DNA of 64,000 nt from Lepidonotus clava (taxonomy: Eukaryota; Annelida; Polychaeta; Phyllodocida; Polynoidae), in assembly GCA_936440205.1 (NCBI GenBank), contig OW387146.1, positions 49,776,426 through 49,840,425 on the forward strand. The letters are read 5' to 3'. How positions within the stretch are numbered: position 1 is the first letter of the stretch; each line of letters opens with the position of its first letter. Both the position numbers and the translations under genes were made by a program. The notes under the pieces were generated by a model. The model worked only from the letters and a program-made list of their open reading frames with translations, made no database searches and had not been told where the DNA came from. Positions 51,283-62,785 of this stretch are shown here, one piece after another.

Positions 51283-53789
51283 AGAGTTATTATAAGAGTA
51301 ATACATATGCAGGACAATAGCACCATTATAGCACTAGGAACATTAAGTTTTATAACAAGAATCTGATGGGGAAGAATTTATCTCTTTAATGCATGTAGCC
51401 CATGATTGTGATTTTATGACGAGTACTTTATAGATATTTTCAAAATCAAAAGGTACATTCGAGCGGATGGAGGGATCAGAAGAGGCCACCAACCTAGGGC
51501 CACACTACTCCGACCGAGTTTTGTTTCCAGCCTCCACTGGAGCGTGACTGCTGACCTTTGTTTGCAGAAGGAACTATATGGTCGTATGTTTGAGGATTTG
51601 CGGTTCCTCAGAGAGGTTGTGATATTTGTTAAGTTTTGTAAAGAGGTTGTAAAATTTGTATAATATGGTTTTGCAAGTTACAATCTGGCCATGTCAGTAT
51701 TAGTCTGTTGTTGCATTGAATTTTAATTATATAAAGTTCCGCTGCAGTGCATACATTATGTGTTATAACCACGGCCTGGTTAATTAGTTCTCCCCGCCTG
51801 CCGTGTTTTACTGTACCTGAGAATGTTATAATTAGCTATGTACAGAGTCCCTAAATAAACGTTTTTATATGAAGCACCCTACTTAATTACCCACTTTGGT
51901 CAATTTAATTTTCAACTATATATTTAATCATGACGCTATAAATGTTTGACCCAATTGTACAATGGCGGTAATTTTCTTGTTTTTAAAAATATTGATACGG
52001 ATGTTACTAGTGGAGGTTACCCTTATTTTCAGTCTGTGGTCAGGCAGCTTTGAGAATGTCCCGAGATGAGCAGTGTAATCCCTACCCTACCCCCTGGTGT
52101 GACTAGTGTTGACCCTCAAGTTGTGATAAACAACAAAGTATAATTAGACCCTAAACAATGTGTTGACCAAGGGAACAGGGGAACAAGGGATTCCTTCAGA
52201 ATAGCCAAAATATTTGTTGTCATGTTACTTAGAAAGTACATCTAACTTCTGAACTAATTGTCAGATTTTAATAAAACAAATACTGTTCTATTTCTATTGA
52301 AGTGTACATAACAATGGTATTCATAGTTTAGTAATTTAATAAAAAAAATATTCAAATGAAGTGTCATGCCCAGTGTCACTTGTTTATTCAGAGGCTAAGA
52401 TAGTCCCTGAGGCCTCCCAGGGAAACAAGTAAGCAATGAGTCCCAAACTTGATGTCATAGGGCTATTCTAAACAATTCATGATTATCTAATTAACTTAGA
52501 GGGTGAATCTGGAAACCGTGGCCAAGGGACCCAGGCTGTCAGACCATAGACTGTTTTAAACTTTACGCTATGAGCCCAGTTCCCCTGAACATCAAAACTG
52601 AAGAAAAGTAAAGTGAACCAATGGTAACTCCGTTCATAATTTTGGATGGGTGATGGACAATTACTAATATATAACTCTGGTACCAAGGTTGTTACGAGAT
52701 AAACTGCCATATATAGACGTGTCAAAATGATGCGAGAATCGATTGAAAACATTTGTAATGCGAGTAAAACATGGTCAATTAATTGATGCGACGCCGGGAC
52801 GGGCATCACGAGAGCCCGTGCGTAAGAAAACTGTTAGACGGTCGACGGGTGCGCCATGCGCCGGGAAGGGGCAATCGGGTGGGCGGGGCTGGCCCAAGGT
52901 ACTCCATGCGTGAGTATATATGTGGTGACGGTCGGGGATAATGTTAAAAAACATGCATGTCTGGTGGCGACCCCACTGGGGGCGGCGTTCCATTACAGAC
53001 AAACACTACTACCTTATGCGCGCAGCGCAACAAAACAGTATCCTTAAACACACCCTATGCTTGGAAGGAACGTCAATCTATGAGCGTTAGAGCACTGACA
53101 CATGTTCATAGGGCAGGAGATATAGGCCGCTTACCATTTAAAGCTATAGGGGAGGCACAGTGCTCCTATGCAGACACTATGCAGCCGCTGAGTGTGAGTA
53201 GAGAGGCATCAGTCTAACTGGCACTAACCACTGCGGACAGTAAGCAAAGCTGATTGGATGCCCGTGAAACATAGCTAAGCTGTGCTTCAACTTTGCACGG
53301 GTTGAGCGTCAGGAGCACTGTGCTTTATGGGCGTTACTGGGACTCTGCATTTGGGGTGTCAATGGGATTATGCAATATGAGACAGGGGGACAAAGTAGGG
53401 TTATGACCGCACGGTGCGTTAGTCCTACTATGACTATTTGATCATTTTGGCGCAGGAATGCTGACACAGACTGTGCCCGACTTATAAAATGTGGTGGTGC
53501 ACAGCAGATCTCGGAAAAGACACAAGGCGCACATTTTCCCGTGATCATTTCAATATTTACAACATAAATTGTTTAAAAAATGGAGGGAGGCAATTGCTTC
53601 AGAATATGCAAATTTAAACTAAAATCACTTAAATTGAAAGGAAGATTATTAGTTATCTTTATTGTAGTAGTTTTGATGTACAAACTCACAAAATGTATAC
53701 AATAACCATCAGTTCTTAGCTCCTGGATGACCAACCAAGTGGCATCCATGTGAACAGCACATAGTAGTAGGACTACACCTTTCGCGCAT

Positions 53790-53793
<4 letters not shown>
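51283..53793. other. Intergenic
   Basis: AATAAA at 51854-51859 probably ends the preceding gene. The remaining frames (52483-52809 -, 52856-53217 +, 53309-53548 -) have no recognisable domain. No paired repeat was noticed here. Confidence 0.4.

Positions 53794-53885
<92 letters not shown>
53794..53885. repeat. (CT)n microsatellite
   Basis: About 46 uninterrupted CT dinucleotides. The apparent Arg/Glu frame opposite is an artefact. Confidence 0.95.
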
Positions 53886-53888
<3 letters not shown>

Positions 53889-53970
53889 CTCACTCTCTCA
53901 ACACATCCCTTAGATGATAATTGGGCCTATAGATTGCAGAGTTCATGAAAAAGTACTGCATCAATAGCGC

Positions 53971-54081
53971 CTCCTACCACCCCATACACCTAGACTCTTT
54001 CTCTTTAAGAAGAGGAGGAAGGTATAGCCTCTTCCTCTTTAAGAGCAAAGATTCTCACTGTTATATCTCATATGAGGCTTA
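53971..54081 (+). repeat. Dispersed repeat R3, copy a
   Basis: 'ccccatacacctagactctt…taagaagagg…tatagcctcttcctctttaa' through 'gaggcttataaggtg' recurs nearly unchanged at 62471-62581. It abuts R2 copy b. Confidence 0.8.
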
Positions 54082-54084
54082 TAA

Positions 54085-54440
54085 GGTGCACGGGAAAATT
54101 TTGATCTCATGTACTAAGCAGACTTGGCCCTGTTTGAATCAATTTGCTATATGTCGTGTCGATAAGTGTGTGACATACTCCACCATTAACCCTGAAACAG
54201 CACAGTATCATTATAACACTCATAGCACTGGACGTGTTAGGTATATTTCTGCCAATATTTTTGCTCCTGCCTCAAAGTTTCCCTACACCTCCTGGCGTGT
54301 AGATAAGTGTAAGTCAGGGTGTGTTAACTATATTGTGTCACAAGCGTCCGTTTAGCTCATAGTTCTTTTTACACGCCCAACCTTGTCGGCGTGTTAATGT
54401 ACCTACACTCCACTGAGGCACCAATTTAATGGCCGGTTAA
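54085..54440 (+). repeat. Dispersed repeat R2, copy b
   Basis: Inverse of 34925-35255 (roughly three-quarters identical by eye). The open frame across it is a by-product, not a gene. Confidence 0.7.
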
Positions 54441-54726
54441 AATGACTATCCTAAACTTTGTAAACGGGCGTAAATTTTACTGCACCAATTTAGTCCTTGA
54501 TGTGCGTTCATGTTACAAGTCCTCCTTCAGTAACAGTATTATTAAGTTAATGTTATCAATATGTTCACAATGAATAAATGATGTATAATCATTGTTATTA
54601 AGCTGCACAATAATTGATATCCAGTAGGCGACTCATTAATAGCACTGGTAAAATGATCCCAGTCTGTAACACCAACCTGTCAAGCAAGCATCAGTAGAAA
54701 TTTCAAAATAGCACTTGGTCAAATCA
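54441..54726. other. AT-rich spacer left of YR retroelement 1
   Basis: No gene or repeat was recognised. Confidence 0.4.
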
Positions 54727-54903
54727 ATTATAGGCCAAATAGCATCAGGCTATTTCAGTATAATGTCGCAGCGGAGACCGTTGCTATCCTCGGTGGCGTA
54801 TCTGGGTTACGTCCTTAGTAACGAGTGGGTTCGTGACGTCATCGCACGTGCTACGTCACTTCCGCCCACCCCACCGTTCGCAACGGACACTGTCAAAAAT
54901 CTT
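54727..54903 (+). repeat. A1 repeat of YR retroelement 1
   Basis: Identical to A2 (58872-59048). It carries 'gtgacgtcatcgcacgtgc' and a short frame that reads into the element, and probably holds the promoter. Confidence 0.85.
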
Positions 54904-54980
54904 CGCACCGGGATAATCGTTGAGTTTCTCTCTTCAAGGAGTAGAAAGGAGTTTGGCGTTCGGTGAGAATCATTCAGAAC

Positions 54981-55832
54981 ATGTCGGGGAAGGGCAAGAA
55001 GTGCAAGAGGTGCGGAATTATCCACCAACCGCCTCTGGACAGTAAGTGCGAAGGAGCTCACGGGCTAGACGAAAGCAAGGAGCCCACCGTTACGGAGCAG
55101 GCGTCCCTCATCAGCGACCCACGGGAGGCGATAGTCAACTTGAGTAATCGCCTCCAAAACCTGGAGGAATCGAATCGCCTGTTAATGGAAGAGAACAGGC
55201 GTCTGACGAAGAGGAAGAAGAGACATCAGTCGAGCAGCGGCGAGCGCAGCGGGGTGTCAACGCCTACAACATTGGCCTCCGAGGGCGACTCTGACAGCAC
55301 TGAAAACAGTGACAGCTGGGGCCACGGCCGCTCATCGCGTTCACATAGGCGTCACGAGCACAGGCACAAGCGCCGTCCACGATCGAAAGCTGCAAAGCTG
55401 AAAGCTTCGGACTACAGTCATCACCGCTACTTAGATAAGGGTGAGAAAATTAAGTCTTTTGAGAAGATGATGAGCACCAATCTACGTGTCCTAGCGGACC
55501 TCTACAAGGCCGGTGAAGTAGTTGACGGGTTCATCAGCCACTTGACGATCCTGTCCGACAAGGCAGAGACAGGGTTCTACGAGACCGAGGCCATCATCGC
55601 TTACGACAAGGCGGTCCGCACATCGGCCGCCGTGGATGGTATTGACAAGTTCGGTCAAGTCGACGCCTCCTTGGTTTTAACCCACCTGAGCTATGACGCC
55701 GCAAAGAAGGATCACAACAAACCGAAGAAGGGTAAAGGGCAGGCAGTTAGGTTCTGCTACAATTTCAACGGTCAAGGTGGTTGCAGTCTGGAGAACTGTA
55801 GCTATCGTCACGCTTGCAAGATTTGTAATTAA
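54981..55832 (+). CDS. Gag-like protein of YR retroelement 1
   Basis: 283 residues. An N-terminal Cys/His patch (CKRCGIIHQPPLDSKC), a predicted coiled coil (LSNRLQNLEESNRLLMEEN), a Ser/Arg/His-rich basic stretch, a helical capsid-like region and a C-terminal CCCH-type knuckle (C-x8-C-x4-C-x3-H) plus CKIC. ATG at 54981. Confidence 0.75.
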   Translation: MSGKGKKCKRCGIIHQPPLDSKCEGAHGLDESKEPTVTEQASLISDPREAIVNLSNRLQNLEESNRLLMEENRRLTKRKKRHQSSSGERSGVSTPTTLASEGDSDSTENSDSWGHGRSSRSHRRHEHRHKRRPRSKAAKLKASDYSHHRYLDKGEKIKSFEKMMSTNLRVLADLYKAGEVVDGFISHLTILSDKAETGFYETEAIIAYDKAVRTSAAVDGIDKFGQVDASLVLTHLSYDAAKKDHNKPKKGKGQAVRFCYNFNGQGGCSLENCSYRHACKICN

Positions 55833-55964
55833 ACCAATCACGGACAGTCATCATGCAAAAAGGGCAGGGTTGGTAGCCTGTCAGCTTCAGGCTCATCGAG
55901 CAAGTGAGGTGTTCAAGATAGTTCTGCTTGTGGACTAAGATCTGGAAAAAATGATCGACCTGGG

Positions 55965-57851
55965 GTGAACCAGTATTCGGGGCCTTTTGAGCCTAAACCC
56001 ATAGCTATTATTGTTAGGGAATTGGATCAAGAATGTTCTTTAACCCATGGTTGTCTTGTAGAATCTAGTCCGCCACCCAGTAACCAGGGCGTCGGTACGA
56101 GTGTTGAATGTTCTATGTCAACTGACTGTAACAATGGCGCTGGCATTAAGCTGGGTCACCGCCTGCCTGTGAGCAGCGGGGGTAGGATTATCAATGTTTT
56201 TGATGAATGTAGGCTCGGCATTTGCAGCTGTGAGCACGTCGTAGGTTCTAGTGTAACCCAACTTAAACCCTGTCGTATTGGGAATTTCTTGTTTTCCGAG
56301 AACTGTTCCTTGAGTAGTGATGTAGTTCATAAAATTTGGGATGGTGTGTGCGACGGGTTCCGTATAGTGGACGACGTAGCTATCGAGCCGTACGAATGTT
56401 GTAATTATTTGTCAATTTTGGAAAAGGATGCTCAAAATGAAATGTCGAATATCCTCAGGTCAGATATTAATTCTGGCAAAGTGGGCGTTGTTGGGTCGAA
56501 GCCACATTGTGTTCATGCCCTAGGTGCCGTAACCAAAAGTAATGGTAAACTTCGACCAATTACTGACTGCAGCATGCCGCCCGACAGAAGTGTTAACAAT
56601 TTTATGTCGAGTACTTGTGAGAAATTCTCTTATAACTCTGTGAACAGCTTGACTGAGATGCTTAATGTTGATGATTATATGTGTGTTACCGACATCTCAA
56701 ACGCTTTTAGGTCAGTGCATATACACCCAGACCATTATAAATATCAAGGGTTGTCTTGGTTACTGAACGGAGAACATGTTTATGTCGAGGAACACCGTCT
56801 GTGTTTTGGCCTTAAATGTGCACCCTATTTGTTCAATCTTCTGTCCAGCATGGTTGTTGACATGGCGAAGTCTTTGGGTATTAATAGGATCGTAAACTAT
56901 TTGGACGACTTCGCAGTTGTAGCAGATAATTTTGTAGATTGTAGAAACCAGCAGAGGACCCTAATAAGGATCCTGCGGAATATTGGATTTGACATTTCTT
57001 GGCCGAAAATTGAATCACCATCTAGAGAGGTGAAGTTTCTGGGTATAATAGTAAATTCGTCAGACATGTAGTTGTCCCTTCCGCAAGAAAAAATTGAGAA
57101 TTTGCTAGCGAAAATCGAAAAACTAGAAAATGCCAAATCAGCAACCAAGAAAGAGCTTGAGAGCGTGGCTGGGCTGATGGCCCACTGCTCGACAGTGGTA
57201 AAGGGCGGGAGGACCTTCTCCCGCCGTGTTTATGATCTGTGTAATTCCTGTAAAAGGGGAGGTCGTGTTGAATTAAATAGTGAAATTAGGGGCGACTTCT
57301 CTTGGTGGAAAAAATTTTGTTTTTCTTTCAATGGTACTTGTAATATAATCCCGAAGGCCAAATCAGTGTCTATAACTTCTGATGCATCAATGTCCGGGTT
57401 TGGGGCTTGGTGCGGTAATGATTGGTTTTGGGGTACCTGGGAAGTCGTTGATGAAAAATTTATGGACTTTCATGACCACCTTGAATCCGCACCCATTGTT
57501 GATATTTTGACACCCAACATCAATACCTTTGAGCTCTGGCCAGTCTTAGTTGGTTTGAAACGCTGGGGGGGAAACTTTAGAGATTCCACTATAGAGTTGG
57601 TCACAGATAATACCCAAGTTATGTTTATGCTTAACACTGGCAGGAGCTCTAACAAACAGTGTATGAGCTGGCTCCGTGAGATATTTTGGACTTGTTATTT
57701 GTTCAACATTGATGTATTCGCTTCTTACATTAACACCAGAGATAATACTTTAGCTGATTTGTTGTCTCGCATATCGAAAAACCCTGTCATGAATATATTG
57801 TGCAACTGCATGTCTGCTAATGAAATGTGTTGTTCCAGGGCCTTCGTCTGA
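55965..57851 (+). CDS. Reverse transcriptase and RNase H of YR retroelement 1
   Basis: RT motifs GKLRPITDCS, CVTDISNAFRSVHIHPDHY, LCFGLKCAPYLFN and NYLDDFAVVAD (catalytic YLDD), then RNase H with SITSDASMSGFGAW, ELWPVLVGLKRW, TDNTQVMFML and NTLADLLSR. The order is typical for DIRS-like polyproteins. It is part of a fossil and may be interrupted. Confidence 0.85.
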
Positions 57852-58785
57852 TGTACTGAATGACCGAATCGTCACCCTTAATGACAATGCCCTAGCGGAT
57901 ACTACAAAATCAGCGAGATCTTGCCAAGAAAGGAAATATTTTGACTTCTGCGGCATATACAAGCTTGACCCAATGAACTGCACAGTTGAGCAAGTCGTGG
58001 AATATATTGCGTTCTTGTCGTTCAGCATGGTCTACGTCTCAATTGTGAACTACCTGTCTGGTTTATCCCAATTTCTGAAAGCAAACGGGCTATTAGGCGT
58101 GGATTATACAAACTTCAAAATCAAACGAGCCCTCATGGGAGCTAAGAGACTCTCGTTGTTGGGAAGGGCCAGGGCGAAACCACTGCAGCCCTGCGATATG
58201 TTAAGCATATATAGTTCTTTGAACCTGTTAAAACTTGATGACTTGGTTTTCTGGTCAGCGTTAACGCTGGCTTTTAGAGCCCTGCTGCGAATCTCTAACG
58301 TTTGTGGTGAGAAGCACGGTTTGCGTCTAAGAGACGTGACCTTTGTTGACAGTAATTTGGTGATTGTTATCCGTACATCTAAGACTGATCAATTTAATTC
58401 TAGAAGTGGTGAAATTGTAATCAAAGCCAACCGTAATTCTCTGTTATGTCCTGTTTATTGGCTGTGTGAAATCATTAAAATCCTTAAACTGAGCAAGGGA
58501 AGCAGGCTGTTCATGCTTCCTTGTGGCAGGGGCCTAACACCGCTTACTCCAGCCCTGTTCAACAGGAAGCTGTCTGCTGTTGCTGCTAAAGCGGGATTGG
58601 GAGAAGGCTATTCTTCTCACAGCATCCGTAGGGGAGCCGCTACTTATATGTCGTCCCTGGGCTATGATGTGACTGCCATCAAAAAAAGGGGGTTTTGGTC
58701 TTCTTCAGCAGTGTTCTCGTACATCGAGCCCACCCTATCTCAAAATTTAGTTTCCGCTGGAAAATTTTCAACTAGTCTGCCTTGA
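57820..58785 (+). CDS. Tyrosine recombinase of YR retroelement 1
   Basis: The C-terminal catalytic region shows the R…H-x-x-R…W…Y set: ALLRISN, SSHSIRRGAATYM, GFWSS and SYIEP. It overlaps the 3' end of the RNase H frame. It acts in the nucleus on circular cDNA to integrate the element. Confidence 0.85.
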   Translation: MKCVVPGPSSDVLNDRIVTLNDNALADTTKSARSCQERKYFDFCGIYKLDPMNCTVEQVVEYIAFLSFSMVYVSIVNYLSGLSQFLKANGLLGVDYTNFKIKRALMGAKRLSLLGRARAKPLQPCDMLSIYSSLNLLKLDDLVFWSALTLAFRALLRISNVCGEKHGLRLRDVTFVDSNLVIVIRTSKTDQFNSRSGEIVIKANRNSLLCPVYWLCEIIKILKLSKGSRLFMLPCGRGLTPLTPALFNRKLSAVAAKAGLGEGYSSHSIRRGAATYMSSLGYDVTAIKKRGFWSSSAVFSYIEPTLSQNLVSAGKFSTSLP

Positions 58786-58806
58786 ACAGGTTTGGGCGTC
58801 TTGGCA

Positions 58807-59237
58807 TGTTTTGTGTAATACATGATGTTTCAGCCCAAACATGTCTTGTGTCTCTTTGTCGTAGCGTAGTTATTATAGGCCAAATAGCATCAGGCTATTT
58901 CAGTATAATGTCGCAGCGGAGACCGTTGCTATCCTCGGTGGCGTATCTGGGTTACGTCCTTAGTAACGAGTGGGTTCGTGACGTCATCGCACGTGCTACG
59001 TCACTTCCGCCCACCCCACCGTTCGCAACGGACACTGTCAAAAATCTTATTGTAATTCTTATTGTTTTGTATTTATTGTAATTTTACATTGTATTTACAT
59101 TGTATTTACTTGTATTTTACGTGTTATGCCTGTTATGTCATCACACTTTGCCTTTGTACTGTTAGGCTGTTTTGTGTAATACATGATGTTTCAGCCCAAA
59201 CCTGTCTTTGTCTCTTTGTCGTAGCGTAGTTATTATA
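58807..59237 (+). repeat. B1–A2–B2 repeat block
   Basis: B1 58807-58877 overlaps the start of A2 (58872-59048). B2 59168-59237 repeats B1. This block is the hallmark of PAT/Ngaro split direct repeats. Confidence 0.85.
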
Positions 59238-59244
59238 TCAGCCT

Positions 59245-61490
59245 CACCATTAAAGATTCGTCAGAATTCATTCCACCACATCATATCTCTGAAGAATTCC
59301 GTAGGGAGCTTGATCCGTTTCCTATAATTGAAACATCTGAGAAGATTAACAATATTATGCATTAATAAGTGACCACCATGAATTACTTTGCAACAATAAT
59401 CAAGAGTACCACATAATCGTTGCATTTGAAGCTTCGTAGAGTATGAGCGTTGCTCCCAGAATTTCAATTCATTATGTAATTTAATTACTTTATCCTCGGG
59501 CAAAAATAATTTCATCTGAATAGAGTCAATATTAATGCCTAAATAACGACAGCAAGTAGATGCATGTGATGTTTTCTCCCAAGAAATGTAGAAGCCCAGG
59601 CTTCAAAGCGTTCGGATAAGTAGACGTTGACCCTCCACGCAGGAAGTGTAGTCATCCGCTACAATAATAAAATCATCTAGATAATTGAAACAGTTGTAGC
59701 CACAAGAGTTAATATAGCGTGAAATAGCATCAGTAAGTCGATTAAACAAAAATGGTGCTGCTTTCCCACCAAAGCACAGGAAATTGTCAGTTAAGTACTG
59801 GGGACCACGATCATCTTTAAAGTCCCATTTGAGACCAAAATATTTTCAGTCATCAGGATGAATAGCTATTGACCGATAAGCTGCTTGGATATCAACTGTA
59901 CACATATAAGAGTTAGGTTTCGTAGTTTTAACCACATCATCTATTGTGTTGTATGAGAAACGCGAGCAGATTTCATCCATATAGCTATTAACAGAAGACT
60001 TATAAGGCTGGCGGCAATCCATGATAGGACGGATCTTACCGGAGGGCTTAACTATAGCACCTAAAGCATGAACGCAAGCCGGTCGATCATCAGTGAGTTG
60101 AAGCTTTCCGGATAGTAGTTCCTGTGAAAGTAAAGCAGACATCTGTGAATGCTATTCAAACAAAGAAAAATAATTTTCATTCTCATATTCATCAATAGAA
60201 GCATCGATATCAACCATGTGAAAGCCATGAAGAATTCCATCTAAAATAAAGTGAGAATCCAAATCCCAGATATCACACTGATGGAACATATCAGCCCAAG
60301 CAGCCGGTTTCATTTGTGATATTATACCATTGATATAATGCCAATCCGTAATATTCCTACAGTGTGAAACAAGCCGAGATAAATCCTTTTCAGAGACTAC
60401 AGCTGTAGCAGAAGCATTTGGAGCGTTATATATAGTTCACTTAGCAGCATTCTTAGACTGGCCCGTTCGGGTACCTTCGGCCACAACTACAACAGGGGCC
60501 TTGACATTTTGTGGGCAATCTTTAGCAATATGGTCCTTAGACCTACACTTGGCACAAATATGCTGCCTGTTGTAATGATCTAAATTGCACTGACGGCTGT
60601 TATACAGCCAGCAAATATCCTTCGACCATGAAGACAAATTTCCGAAAGAACCCTTGGTTTTACTGGCCATCCAGCAGGACTTGCCATGTATAGCGTATGT
60701 GACGTTTACGCCTAAATATAGCGCTACTGATTCCGGATCTGCTGCCACCCAGTCTGCTACGGTTTCAGAAAACACCTTGTCAGTTACAGCTATGTCGTAT
60801 TTAATGAGAGCTTCAGTTAAATAGACATTTGTGGCTGCCTTAGTAGCAATGAAACGCATATGTGCTGCGTAACCCTTAGCGTCATGGCCACAATTCATAA
60901 TGTGGGATAACACCTGGGTCATACCGCTCATAAAGTCTCTGTACGAAGTTTTATCTGGTCCCTTATTGTCAGATAAATAAGACAAAGGTCTGAACTTATT
61001 CAGGGCAGCTTCTTCCTCCTTAGAACAGCGCTTTATTTCAGGCTCAGCCCCTCCTTGGATAAGCAGAGTAGCCATAGACTTTTCTTTGATAGGATCAAGG
61101 GTGCCAGCGCCACGCTCCTCACGGGACACATGAAGATTGAGATCCCTCAGTTGATTCTCCATACGAAGAATAGAATTCTACTCCTTGACAGATGTTAGGC
61201 GCTCCCTTTGGTGCTTTATCCTATCTTCTAAAAAAGCCATATATTCCGGTGAACCCCCATTATGGGATATCCGACCCTTCAGGGAATTGCCTGCCTTCCG
61301 CCATTGCACTCGAGTCAAAAACTCGTGAAATACCTGACTTGTCTCCCGTGCAACTGCCACAGAATTCACCTGTATAACTCCTAAGACACCCAGCGCAGTT
61401 AGGCATAACCAAACTGATAGCCAGGTACCAAAAGAAATATTTTTGGAATAGTTTTCTCAGACACAACTCCATAAGCACTGTCCAGTACTT
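59245..61490 (-). mobile_element. Second DIRS-like YR retroelement, truncated
   Basis: Minus strand. A gag-like frame (61162-60437) with a CCHC knuckle (CAKCRSKDHIAKDC), then RT sequence between about 60400 and 59261 including GKIRPIMDCRQPY and MCTVDIQAAYRSIAIHPDD and a downstream RNase H-proximal region (LCGTLDYCCKVIHGG). No tyrosine recombinase was found. It starts within a few bases of the B2 end of retroelement 1. It looks broken, with several breaks and a missing 3' part. It is more diverged than its neighbour and so probably older. Confidence 0.75.
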
Positions 61491-62466
61491 AAAAAAAAAA
61501 CCTCTATGTTCAGTACTTGTTGCCGGGTCGGCGGGCTGCAGGCATCTAGTGTGTTCCAGTCAGGTGCAACCAGGTCAGTGAGTTTACCACCAGTGGACAG
61601 GTGGAGGCACTGGGCTACAAGCCAGGGTCCTCTCCTTTATATAATTATATGTAACTAGTTATATGATACTTTTCCTAGGTTAAAAATTTCAGGTGGGCGG
61701 TTTCAAATTATTTTATATTTTTCTCTGTCTTTAGGCCAATGTTTTACATGTGACAACATAATTTACTTTTTTTTCATTTCAGCTGAAACCTAGCTTTCCG
61801 GTTCTTCCTACACTTTTCCATCATTCCTAGTGTTTATGAAACCCTTAAAAGTCATGCAAATATACCTTTTTAGCTGAAAACTGCCAGGAATTTGTTATAC
61901 AGGCCTTAGAAGTGGTGGACCTTCATGACCTATAGGTGTTGGACCATACTTTATTAAAAGCTTTTTCAAGCCAATTTGAGCAATTTTCAATTTTTGAAAT
62001 TTTTTTGGTGGGTTGAAAAAAAAAGGTCTTTCCTGTTTACAGTCATTCTGTAGCCCCGAGTAACATCTACCTAAAGCTGTTTACAGATCTCCGATATCTT
62101 GATTCTACGCCGAGTTATTACATGTTTTGTAATCGGACCTTAATGTCAGTTGTCACTTTTCTGGTGGTACAATTAAGTCTAAACTAATGTGTCATGACAT
62201 GACCTCATGACTTAGTGCGTCCCTTCGTTTTCTTTTCAGAGAATGTTTGTTTACATTTGAAAAGTTTGGTAATTTCTCTATCTAGGCACCAAAACATGTG
62301 TATAAGTTTCTCTAGTCACCATTTTCCTTCTTTTCTGATGTGGATTTACTTATATGAGAAGTCTGAATCCAATGTCATGACTCTTCATTTACACCTAATA
62401 CATTAACCCAGGACACTGAATACCTTAACCAAGTTTGATGTGCTTCAAGGAACAAACAGTCAGGCC
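61491..62466. other. Intergenic, possibly leader of retroelement 2
   Basis: 61491-61660 is mixed sequence that could be the 5' terminal repeat of the truncated element. The rest is AT-rich with no gene recognised. Confidence 0.35.
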
Positions 62467-62785
62467 CCCTGCACCCCATACACCTAGACTCTTTCTCTTT
62501 AAGAAGAGGAGAAAGGTATAGCCTCTTCCTCTTTAAGAGCAAAGATTCTCCCTGTTATATCTCACATGAGGCTTATAAGGTGAGGATTTCTTCTTGAGAC
62601 ATAGAGGTTTATTATTGATGTAAACCACCAGGGGGTGCATGTATGTCCTCTTTTTCTTGAAGCGAAATCCCTCACCAAATGAGACAAACATAAGTATAAT
62701 GGGGAGTGAAAGGTCTGCTTCAAGAGGATGAGGGGAAACCTTCCTCCTCTTCTTAAAGAGAAAGAGTCTAGGTGTATGGGGTGCT
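62467..62785. mobile_element. Inverted-repeat element containing R3 copy b
   Basis: 'gcaccccatacacctagact' at about 62467 is inverted at about 62766-62785, and the arms extend about 45 bp through 'ctctttctctttaagaagag'. The left arm belongs to the R3 copy shared with 53971-54081. The fold-back spans about 320 bp and runs into the 3' end of the NXPE-like gene. Confidence 0.6.

Larger units (their letters stand above)
54727..59237 (+). mobile_element. Ngaro/PAT-like YR retroelement (DIRS order), nearly whole
   Basis: Split direct repeats in the order A1 – genes – B1 – A2 – B2. A1 (54727-54903) and A2 (58872-59048) are 177 bp and identical by eye. B1 (58807-58877) and B2 (59168-59237) differ by about one substitution and one base. 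Between them: a gag-like gene, RT, RNase H and a tyrosine recombinase. Such elements integrate by recombinase and make no target duplication. Repeat identity implies a young insertion. It looks nearly whole, with about one or two breaks. Confidence 0.88.

Noticed and set aside
53573-53893. Arg/Glu-repeat protein
   Set aside because: It is the translation of a (CT)n microsatellite and has no other support.
53945-54355. 136-residue protein
   Set aside because: The frame runs across two dispersed repeats (R3 and R2) that also occur elsewhere in both orientations, so it is not a gene.
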